Below are positions 35,551 to 42,475 of a stretch of DNA of 64,000 nt, piece by piece. The notes below the pieces were generated by a model. That model was given only the letters and a program-made list of their open reading frames with translations. It made no database searches and had not been told where the DNA came from. The stretch comes from Chryseobacterium sp. KLBC 52 (GTDB taxonomy: Bacteria; Bacteroidota; Bacteroidia; Flavobacteriales; Weeksellaceae), in contig NZ_QDFZ01000004.1 of assembly GCF_003347605.1 (NCBI RefSeq), positions 1-64,000 of the forward strand, written 5' to 3'. The position numbers and the translations under genes are program-made. How positions within the stretch are numbered: position 1 is the stretch's first letter; every line of letters begins with the position of its first letter.

Positions 35551-36303
35551 TTAAAAATTTACATTCACAGAATATTTATCATAAAAGGCCTTAATATGCG
35601 CTACAGCTTCGTCAGCCGTATCTACCACACGATAAAGATCAAGATCATCTTCAGCAATCATTCCCTCTTTTAACAGAGTTGCTTTAAACCAATCCAGTAG
35701 TCCTCCCCAGAATTCACTTCCTACTAAAACAATTGGGAATTTTCCTATTTTATTGGTCTGAATCAGGGTCATCGCTTCAGTAAGTTCATCCAGCGTTCCG
35801 AATCCTCCGGGCATTACTACGAAACCTTGAGAGTATTTTACAAACATTACTTTTCTCACGAAAAAGTAATCAAAATTCATAGAATAGGATTTATTGATGT
35901 AAGGATTGAAATGTTGTTCAAATGGAAGGTCAATATTAAGTCCTATCGATTTCCCTTTGGCATTAAAAGCCCCTTTATTTCCTGCTTCCATGATCCCCGG
36001 GCCGCCTCCGGTAATAATTCCGAAACCTAGTTTGGTGATCTTTTCAGCGATATCTACTGCCATTTCATAGTATTTGTTCTCCGGCTTCAGTCGGGCAGAG
36101 CCAAATATAGAAACACATGGGCCAATTTTAGCCAGTTTCTCATAGCCGTCTACAAATTCAGCCATGACCTTGAAGACCATCCAGCTGTCTTTGGTGATTG
36201 TTTCGTCCCAGGTTTTCTGTCTGAAACTGTTATGCAGTTTTGTTTCGTTGCTATCAAGTTCTGGATTTACTAAACTTTCATCCCTGGTTCCATCAATTTC
36301 CAT
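35551..36303 (-). CDS. TIGR00730 family Rossmann-fold protein (LOG-like)
   Basis: The 250-aa protein has the PGGxGTxxE motif of lysine-decarboxylase-like LOG proteins (VMPGGFGTLDELTEAMTLIQ) and GGGPGIMEAGNKGA. Members with this motif are nucleoside 5'-monophosphate phosphoribohydrolases. They release the base from AMP or related nucleotides, and some make cytokinins. There is no signal peptide. Its start lies 9 bp downstream of the stop of the MurU-like gene on the same strand, so the two are co-transcribed. Confidence 0.87.
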   Translation of the reverse strand: MEIDGTRDESLVNPELDSNETKLHNSFRQKTWDETITKDSWMVFKVMAEFVDGYEKLAKIGPCVSIFGSARLKPENKYYEMAVDIAEKITKLGFGIITGGGPGIMEAGNKGAFNAKGKSIGLNIDLPFEQHFNPYINKSYSMNFDYFFVRKVMFVKYSQGFVVMPGGFGTLDELTEAMTLIQTNKIGKFPIVLVGSEFWGGLLDWFKATLLKEGMIAEDDLDLYRVVDTADEAVAHIKAFYDKYSVNVNF

Positions 36304-36312
36304 TGCAAAAAT

Positions 36313-37026
36313 TTATTTAAAATGTTTTTCGGCTTCTATTACGGATGAAGGTCTTCCGACGTCAATTAGAATACTGTCATGTACAAAACCATGTATGTGC
36401 TCGGTCTGCATAAGATCCAGATATTCTTCCATAACAGAGAATTTGCCTGTTCTTTTTATTTTTTCAAAGATGACAGGATTGATACAATGGATTCCACTGA
36501 ATGCAAGAGCTTTAAAGCCTTTATTGAATTCTGCCAGCCTCTGTTCTCCGGTTTGCACATTCAGCCAGCCTCTCAAAACCATATCATCATTGAAAAGGAG
36601 TTTTCTCGAACTTTCTCTGTCCGAAACCGCTAAAGTAGCAAAATCTTTTATCTTTTTGTGATATTCTACCAATGCATTGATGTTCAGATCGGTCAGAATA
36701 TCAGCGTTCATGATTAAAAAATCTTCTCCGTGATCTAAAAATTTTCTTGCAAATATCAAGCCGCCGCCTGTTTCCAGAAGTTCATTGGTTTCATCAGAGA
36801 TTTCAATCTTGCATCCGAAATTATTGTTTTTATTGAGAAAATCAACAATCTGTTCTCCAAAATGGTGAATGTTGATAACAAAATCAGTGATTCCGAAGCT
36901 TTTCAGGTATTTTATATTTCTTTCCAGAAGCGGAATTTCATTGACTTTTGCCAAAGCTTTCGGGTGGTGATCTGTAAAAGGTTTCAATCTGGTACCTTTT
37001 CCTGCTGCGAAAATTAAAGCTTTCAT
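36313..37026 (-). CDS. MurU-like sugar-1-phosphate nucleotidyltransferase
   Basis: The 237-aa protein has the nucleotide-binding N-terminus MKALIFAAGKGTRLKPFTD, the LLETGGGL motif and NADILTDLN. These resemble MurU, which makes UDP-MurNAc from MurNAc-1-phosphate. It lacks the C-terminal left-handed helix of GlmU-type enzymes. The nearby RapZ-C and AmgK-like kinase genes on the same strand support a role in salvage of peptidoglycan amino sugars. The exact sugar cannot be told from the sequence. Confidence 0.78.
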   Translation of the reverse strand: MKALIFAAGKGTRLKPFTDHHPKALAKVNEIPLLERNIKYLKSFGITDFVINIHHFGEQIVDFLNKNNNFGCKIEISDETNELLETGGGLIFARKFLDHGEDFLIMNADILTDLNINALVEYHKKIKDFATLAVSDRESSRKLLFNDDMVLRGWLNVQTGEQRLAEFNKGFKALAFSGIHCINPVIFEKIKRTGKFSVMEEYLDLMQTEHIHGFVHDSILIDVGRPSSVIEAEKHFK

Positions 37027-37094
37027 AATAGTATAAGTAATGAATGATAGGTAATGAGTAATATAAGTGTAATGAGAGAATTACTTATTGCTCA

Positions 37095-37511
37095 TTACTG
37101 ATTACTAATGTTCAGTTGCGGTTGTTCATCGTGTTGAAGGGTTACCTGAGTTCCTTCGGGATATTTTTCTTTGATAAATTCTGCAATTTTTATGGCACAA
37201 TATACTGATCTGTGCTGTCCGCCTGTACATCCGAAATTAATCTGAAGATGTTCAAAGCCTCTTTCCAGATAATTATCAATATTGATGGAAACAAGAGATT
37301 TTACCAGTTCCAGAAACTTTGGCATTTCCGTTTTTGTTTCCAGATATTCCTGAACGCCAATGTCATTCCCGGTCTGGATTTTATATTCTTCAATCCTTCC
37401 CGGATTTAAAATTCCACGGCAGTCAAAAGCGAAACCTCCGCCATTTCCTGTATTGTCTTTAGGGATTCCTCCTTTTTTGTATGAAAAACTGTGTATTTCG
37501 ATGTGTAGCAT
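37095..37511 (-). CDS. RapZ C-terminal domain protein
   Basis: The 138-aa protein corresponds only to the C-terminal domain of RapZ (GGFAFDCRGILNPGR, YLERGFEHLQINFGCTGGQHR, then SVYCAIKIAEF). The N-terminal Walker-type kinase domain is absent. In E. coli this C-terminal domain binds glucosamine-6-phosphate and RNA-processing partners. Here it sits between MurU-like and AmgK-like genes, so sensing or handling of amino-sugar phosphates is a reasonable inference. The gaps are 68 and 101 bp, so separate promoters are possible. Confidence 0.83.
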   Translation of the reverse strand: MLHIEIHSFSYKKGGIPKDNTGNGGGFAFDCRGILNPGRIEEYKIQTGNDIGVQEYLETKTEMPKFLELVKSLVSINIDNYLERGFEHLQINFGCTGGQHRSVYCAIKIAEFIKEKYPEGTQVTLQHDEQPQLNISNQ

Positions 37512-37612
37512 ATTTTTTTATTTTTAAACCATTAAAGTTTATTTAGTTATCTTAAAATTGCTTCGTATTTGCTCAGATATTTTGATCTGTCAGTCTGAGC
37601 GGAGCCGAAGAC

Positions 37613-38632
37613 TTACTTATTTATTATTTCCTCAATTTTTTGCTTTGCCTTCTCTGATGTCAGTTGCTGAATTACTTTCTGCAGTTCCGGGTAATTGTTC
37701 ATCTGTTGCCATGAGTCTGCAAATTGTGTTATATTCTGAATTCCTTGGTCCAGACTGGCCATGAAATGCTGTTTCCTCTGTATCAGCCCCCGGAATCCGT
37801 ATGCTCCCAAAACTTGCAGAAATCGCATCATTTGAACAGGCATCACTGCATTTCTTAACTGAACCTTTGTTTCAGGATCTTCATACTGCTCAATATAATA
37901 TTCCAGCATTTCCTGTTTGAAATCTTCCGGGAAATTGGCTTTAGCCTGAAAAAGAAACGAGATAACATCATACATTAACGGTCCTTTCATTGCCGATTGG
38001 TAATCGATGAAAGAGACTTCATTCTTTTCATTCACCATGATATTTCTTGCCTGAAAATCACGGATCATAATTCCTTTAGGTTCAAGGTTCTCAATAAGTG
38101 CTGCAATTCTTTTAAATTCTTTGAGAAGTGTTGATTTGTTGTATTCAAGTTCCAGAAAATCGGCCACAAAGTTTTTGAAATAATAAAGATCATGAATCAC
38201 AGGGAGTTCATCATAACTTTCATATTCAAAGGTTTTTGAAAAATCAATTTTTCCCTGTGTCTGCATCTGCAGTTGGTAAAGCTTTTCCAGAGTCTGTTGT
38301 ACCAAAGCTTTTACGGTGGGTGACAAGTATTCTTTTGCAATCACATCAGAAAGGGTCTGTTGTCCCAAAAATTCCTGGATATACATCTTTCTGTCCTGTG
38401 AAACAGCAAGAATGGTAGGAGTATTAAGGTTCAGCTCTGAGAATACCTGGGAATAATAAAGAAAACTTTCATTTTCCGGGATATTTTCATTGTACGTGAT
38501 GATGTATTTTTCGGTACCGGCAGTGGCCAGAAAATTGACCCTCGCGGAGCCGCTTTGAGCTAATGTGACGAATTCGGAAGATTTTTTACCTAAATGGTTT
38601 TCAAAAAATCGTTTTGCGTTTTCAGAAGTCAT
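37613..38632 (-). CDS. AmgK-like phosphotransferase (APH family)
   Basis: The 339-aa kinase-fold protein has the catalytic loop RDFQARN (D192, N197) and metal-binding D210 (VSFIDYQSAMKGPLMYDVISFL). This resembles AmgK, the anomeric N-acetylmuramate/N-acetylglucosamine kinase, more than aminoglycoside-resistance enzymes. Together with the MurU-like gene it would form the AmgK-MurU salvage route that bypasses de novo UDP-MurNAc synthesis. A TATATTTG box (minus strand 38650-38643) lies 10 bp from the ATG. Confidence 0.77.
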   Translation of the reverse strand: MTSENAKRFFENHLGKKSSEFVTLAQSGSARVNFLATAGTEKYIITYNENIPENESFLYYSQVFSELNLNTPTILAVSQDRKMYIQEFLGQQTLSDVIAKEYLSPTVKALVQQTLEKLYQLQMQTQGKIDFSKTFEYESYDELPVIHDLYYFKNFVADFLELEYNKSTLLKEFKRIAALIENLEPKGIMIRDFQARNIMVNEKNEVSFIDYQSAMKGPLMYDVISFLFQAKANFPEDFKQEMLEYYIEQYEDPETKVQLRNAVMPVQMMRFLQVLGAYGFRGLIQRKQHFMASLDQGIQNITQFADSWQQMNNYPELQKVIQQLTSEKAKQKIEEIINK

Positions 38633-38848
38633 AATATGGAAACAAATATACTAAATTAACATGAGTTGGAAATTATAGTGTAAAGAAGTGATTAGTAATA
38701 CGAAAGAGTATCAAGACAGAACTGTATAATTTTACATCTATTGAATGTTTTTATGAAAAATTTTAAGGCTTAGATCCGGAATAGGTTGGGTTTTACTCCT
38801 GATTTTTAACTTTCTTTATTCAAATTCAGGATATTACATGCTAATTTT

Positions 38849-38856
38849 TATCTTTG
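38849..38856 (+). promoter_or_regulatory. -7 box TATCTTTG, four bases before the xrtF start
   Basis: An exact TAnnTTTG box ends 4 nt before the ATG, so transcription would start at or next to the start codon. Confidence 0.5.
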
Positions 38857-38860
38857 TAGT

Positions 38861-39391
38861 ATGCTGAAAGACTTTAAACCTGTTTTAGGTATTTTATTGC
38901 GTTTTATTGTTATCTACCTGGTGCTGCTTTTTGCCTATCAGTTTTATCTGAATAGTGGGAAAGACTCCGGATTGGATTCTTTTTCAAGAATGATTGCCAA
39001 TCAGGTAACTTCTCTGCAGAACGCGATAGGTTATCCTACAGAACTTTATGACGATGTAAAGAACGAGCAGGTTTGGTTTTATGTTAAACAGAATTATGTG
39101 ACGAGAATGGTAGAAGGGTGCAATGCCATTTCTGTCATTATTTTATTTGTATCTTTTGTTTTTGCCTTTTATAAGGGAATGAAAACCTTTGTTTTTGTGG
39201 GAGCAGGATTGGTATTATTGTATATTATCAATCTTTTAAGGATTGTAGGATTGAATATCGTTATGTCTGACTATAAGGAATACGGAAAGATGTTTCACGA
39301 TTTCATTTTTCCTGCCATTATTTACGGAAGTGTGGTTTTACTGTGGTTAATCTGGATTAAATTTTTTGCTTTAAAACATGAAAATTCTTAG
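38861..39391 (+). CDS. xrtF: Exosortase family protein XrtF
   Basis: Exosortases are membrane proteases predicted to process PEP-CTERM-like surface proteins. The 176-aa protein has about five membrane helices. The catalytic residues are visible as C87 (TRMVEGCNAISVI), R127 (NLLRIVGLN) and H146 (MFHDFIFPAIIYG). XrtF is the Flavobacteria-specific type. Its 3' end overlaps the next gene by 14 bp, so the pair is an operon. No candidate substrate was recognised in this window. Confidence 0.9.
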   Translation: MLKDFKPVLGILLRFIVIYLVLLFAYQFYLNSGKDSGLDSFSRMIANQVTSLQNAIGYPTELYDDVKNEQVWFYVKQNYVTRMVEGCNAISVIILFVSFVFAFYKGMKTFVFVGAGLVLLYIINLLRIVGLNIVMSDYKEYGKMFHDFIFPAIIYGSVVLLWLIWIKFFALKHENS

Positions 39392-39815
39392 CTGGTTTCT
39401 GGTGATCGCAGGAATCTGCGGATTGATAAGTGTAAGAGCCGTGGAAGGAATTATTTTTTATGATCCTTTTTTAGACTACTTTCACGAAGCCAATAAACAT
39501 ATTGAGTTCCCTGCCTTTGAGTGGGGAAAATTGATTGCCGGACATGTTTTCAGATTTATTTTAAATCTTTTTTTTTCCTGCCTGATTATCTACGGTTTAT
39601 TCAAAAATAAAGACTGGACTATACAGGGAGCGGTGATGATGATTGTTGTCTTTGCCATTACATTACCGATTTACCTTTACTGTATTCACAGCAAGTTTGA
39701 AATAGGATATCTTTTTTCTTTTTATATGAGAAGATTTGTGATTCAGCCGTTGATTATCCTTTTGATTGTTCCTGTATTTTATTATAGAAAGCAGATGATT
39801 GATAAAGAAAAATAG
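39378..39815 (+). CDS. Exosortase F system-associated membrane protein
   Basis: The 145-aa protein has four membrane helices and belongs to the family found only next to XrtF. Characteristic parts are IAGICGLISVRAVEGIIFYD, then FEWGKLIAGHVFRFILN and the YMRRFVIQPLIILL segment. Its role is unknown but must be tied to XrtF. The ATG lies inside the xrtF gene, and the 14-bp overlap implies translational coupling. Confidence 0.88.
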   Translation: MKILSWFLVIAGICGLISVRAVEGIIFYDPFLDYFHEANKHIEFPAFEWGKLIAGHVFRFILNLFFSCLIIYGLFKNKDWTIQGAVMMIVVFAITLPIYLYCIHSKFEIGYLFSFYMRRFVIQPLIILLIVPVFYYRKQMIDKEK

Positions 39816-39831
39816 GAATGAAACGGGTTTT

Positions 39832-40839
39832 TTATTCACCTTCATGAATTGTGTGTTTATCCACACTGGTCACATTCTCCGGCGTCCATTCTACACGCTT
39901 GACGAAATCTTTTTCACGGACAGGGCAGTCCTTGATTTGGCAGACCGGGCATGAAATCGGTTTACAGTCATCCATATGAAAATTGAACTCAATAGTACGT
40001 TTAATATTTTTAGCAAGAAGGATAATTACCTTTTCCATTTCTCCATGAGCATCACGAAGGTCATAATACCATGGAAGAGTAATATGGGCATCAATGTGTA
40101 ATGAGGAACCGAATTGCTGGATTTTCATATTGTGCACGTCAATCCATTCTGTTTGTCTGTTTTCTTCAAGGATTTTAATCACCTGATTTAGTATTTCAGG
40201 ATCTTGCTCATCCATAATACCACTCAGAGATTTTCGAACGATTTTATAGCCTACAAATATGATGTAAAGCCCAAAACTTAAAGCTACTACTGAATCCAGC
40301 CAATAGATTCTTGTGAAGTAAACAATGATTAAACTGGCCACTACGCCAAGGGTTGTAATGGTATCCGACTGAAGATGTTTACCGGAAGAGATCAGAACCA
40401 GAGAATTTTCCCGTTTCCCTTTCTTGATGGAAATATACCCCAGCAGGTAGTTAATAACTGCAGTGGCTGCGATAATCCATATCCCAAGATCAATTTTGCT
40501 CAGCGTTTTTCCTACAATAAGACTGTGAACTCCTTCATAGATGATCATAACACCGGCTATGGCAATCAAAGCTCCTTCAATTCCGGAAGTTACGAATTCT
40601 ACTTTCCCATGGCCATACGGATGGTCATCATCTTTAGGTTTGGCTGCAAGATGGAGAGAATAGAGCCCCATGAATGCACTGATGACATTGACGATGCTTT
40701 CCATAGCATCAGAAAACACAGCATCAGAATTGGTAAGCTTCCATGCAATAATTTTTCCGACAAAAAGGATAATTCCGAATGTGGCGATGAGCTTCTGAAA
40801 TCCTATTTTTTCTTTATGGGCATTTTTCTGGGTGTTCAT
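39832..40839 (-). CDS. Cation diffusion facilitator (CDF) metal transporter
   Basis: The ATG at 40839 is preferred, as earlier codons add an unlikely hydrophobic leader. The 335-aa protein exports divalent metals in exchange for protons. Six membrane helices include the metal site (SDAVFSDAMESIVN) and the HPYGHGK signature (residues 73-79). A C-terminal cytoplasmic domain (about 205-290) follows. An unusual tail has four cysteines, C292, C297, C300 and C305 (C-x4-C-x2-C-x4-C), which may bind zinc or another metal. Downstream it converges with the exosortase operon, 16 bp away. Confidence 0.87.
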   Translation of the reverse strand: MNTQKNAHKEKIGFQKLIATFGIILFVGKIIAWKLTNSDAVFSDAMESIVNVISAFMGLYSLHLAAKPKDDDHPYGHGKVEFVTSGIEGALIAIAGVMIIYEGVHSLIVGKTLSKIDLGIWIIAATAVINYLLGYISIKKGKRENSLVLISSGKHLQSDTITTLGVVASLIIVYFTRIYWLDSVVALSFGLYIIFVGYKIVRKSLSGIMDEQDPEILNQVIKILEENRQTEWIDVHNMKIQQFGSSLHIDAHITLPWYYDLRDAHGEMEKVIILLAKNIKRTIEFNFHMDDCKPISCPVCQIKDCPVREKDFVKRVEWTPENVTSVDKHTIHEGE

Positions 40840-40896
40840 AATTGTGTTTGATAAAAAAAAGAATCTCAATTCTGAGACTCTTTTTATTTTGTTAGT

Positions 40897-41889
40897 TTAT
40901 ACTAAGTTGTTTGCTACAAGGTATTCTGCAATTTGTACAGCGTTGGTTGCTGCTCCTTTCCTCAGATTGTCTGCAACGATCCAGAGGTTGAGCGTTTTAG
41001 GCTGTGACAGATCCCTTCTGATCCTTCCAACGAAAACTTCATCTTTTCCTTCTGAATAAAGGGGCATCGGGTAGTGGTTGTTTTTTACATCATCCATTAC
41101 GATTACTCCAGGAGTTTCAGATAAGATTTTTCTTACTTCGTCCAGTTCAAATTCATTTTCGAATTCAATGTTTACGCTTTCAGAATGTCCTCCCTGAACA
41201 GGAACTCTTACCGCAGTTGCTGTTAAGTTAAAGGTATCGTCTCCTAAAATTTTCTTAGGTTCCTTCATCAGCTTAATCTCTTCTTTTGTGTAATCATCAT
41301 CAGCAAATACATCACAGTGTGGCAATGCGTTTTTGAAAATCTGATAAGGATATACTTTTTCAGTAGAATCATCTCCGCTGATTTCACCGTTTAACTGGTC
41401 TACAGCAGCTTTACCAGTTCCTGTTACAGACTGATAGGTAGAAACAATGACTCTTTTTAAATCATATTTTTTGTTCAAAGGTCCAAGAACCATCACCAAT
41501 TGAATGGTAGAACAATTCGGATTTGCAATGATTTTATCTTCTTTTGTTAAAACATCAGCATTGATTTCAGGAACGACTAATTTTTTGTCAGGGTCCATTC
41601 TCCATGCAGAAGAATTATCAATGACTGTTGTTCCTGCTTCTGCAAACAGAGGAGCGAATTCAAGAGAAGTAGAACCACCCGCAGAGAAGATAGCAATATC
41701 CGGTTTGGCAGCTATAGCGTCCTTCATGCTTACGATGGTAAATTCCTTCTGTTTATACTTCACCTTCTTGCCTACAGATCTTTCGGATGCTACCGGGATT
41801 AATTCTGTTACAGGGAAGTTTCTCTCCTCCAAAACTTTAAGCATAACTTGTCCAACCATTCCTGTTGAACCTACTACAGCTACTTTCAT
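40897..41889 (-). CDS. asd: Aspartate-semialdehyde dehydrogenase
   Basis: The enzyme makes aspartate-semialdehyde for lysine, threonine and methionine synthesis and for peptidoglycan diaminopimelate. The 330-aa protein has the NADP-binding start (MKVAVVGSTGMVGQVM) and the catalytic C126 in NPNCSTIQ. The substrate-binding region QGGHSESVNIEFE is also present. It stands between the CDF gene and a small membrane protein, on the minus strand, with its own start at a good ATG. Confidence 0.95.
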   Translation of the reverse strand: MKVAVVGSTGMVGQVMLKVLEERNFPVTELIPVASERSVGKKVKYKQKEFTIVSMKDAIAAKPDIAIFSAGGSTSLEFAPLFAEAGTTVIDNSSAWRMDPDKKLVVPEINADVLTKEDKIIANPNCSTIQLVMVLGPLNKKYDLKRVIVSTYQSVTGTGKAAVDQLNGEISGDDSTEKVYPYQIFKNALPHCDVFADDDYTKEEIKLMKEPKKILGDDTFNLTATAVRVPVQGGHSESVNIEFENEFELDEVRKILSETPGVIVMDDVKNNHYPMPLYSEGKDEVFVGRIRRDLSQPKTLNLWIVADNLRKGAATNAVQIAEYLVANNLV

Positions 41890-41956
41890 TGATTTAATTA
41901 AAAATTTAAGATTAAACTATTTATAAATTATAACGCATATAATTTCTTTGTCTGTT

Positions 41957-42388
41957 TTAAGCCCCGAAGACTCTTGTCCAAGGGAATGCAAATGCAAATA
42001 AACCTACTGCAATCAATCCCATAATTACTACTCCTAAAGAAATAGTATCATTGGATTTTACTTTTTTGTTGACAATCGTCATCAAAACTGCTGCAATAAG
42101 CATAGAGAATGGATGTTCAACATATTGGAATCTTAATGCTGCATTTTTCATTACTTCTCCCATGTTTAAACCTTTGCTGAAAGTGGTGATCAGCATAATG
42201 ATTCCCAATAAAAACTGAACGTGGAAGAAAATCATTGTGAAAAGTGTTGTTTTCTTCAAAAATTTGTTCACTTTTCCACTGAAACCGAACATGGTAGCTA
42301 AAAGTGCAATAACAAATAATGTTACCAAAAGAATTTCAAGATACCCGAAACCTTTGTGGGCATTAAGTAAAATGTTGTAAAAATCCAT
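41957..42388 (-). CDS. Small four-helix membrane protein
   Basis: The ATG at 42388 gives a 143-aa protein with four membrane helices (about residues 14-36, 47-72, 88-108 and 118-137). Histidines occur within or next to helices (NAHKGFGY, FFHVQFLLG, YVEHPFSML). This arrangement resembles small cytochrome b-like or heme-binding membrane proteins, but no binding motif can be confirmed. Related flavobacterial proteins are sometimes misannotated. The function is unknown. A minus-strand TATCTTTG (42416-42409) lies 20 bp upstream. Confidence 0.6.
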   Translation of the reverse strand: MDFYNILLNAHKGFGYLEILLVTLFVIALLATMFGFSGKVNKFLKKTTLFTMIFFHVQFLLGIIMLITTFSKGLNMGEVMKNAALRFQYVEHPFSMLIAAVLMTIVNKKVKSNDTISLGVVIMGLIAVGLFAFAFPWTRVFGA

Positions 42389-42421
42389 AATCCTATTTTT
42401 TTTGTACACAAAGATAACAAA

Positions 42422-42444
42422 AATCCCGGCTCAAAGCCGGGATT
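42422..42444 (-). terminator. Intrinsic terminator after the TonB receptor gene
   Basis: A 10-bp GC-rich stem (42422-42431 with 42435-42444) with a 3-nt loop lies downstream of the receptor stop on the minus strand. Confidence 0.75.
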
Positions 42445-42475
42445 GATATTGAGAAAATCTAATATTATGATATTA

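Noticed and set aside
37027..37094. AT-rich imperfect repeats of TAATGA/TTACT type between the MurU-like and RapZ-C genes
   Set aside because: They resemble the operator half-sites by chance (TGAGTAA), but there is no TAC-N10-TGxGTA pairing and no -7 box at the right distance. They look like ordinary low-complexity intergenic DNA.
37613..38632. Aminoglycoside resistance gene
   Set aside because: The APH fold is shared, but the sequence pattern and neighbours (MurU-like, RapZ-C) fit an amino-sugar kinase better.
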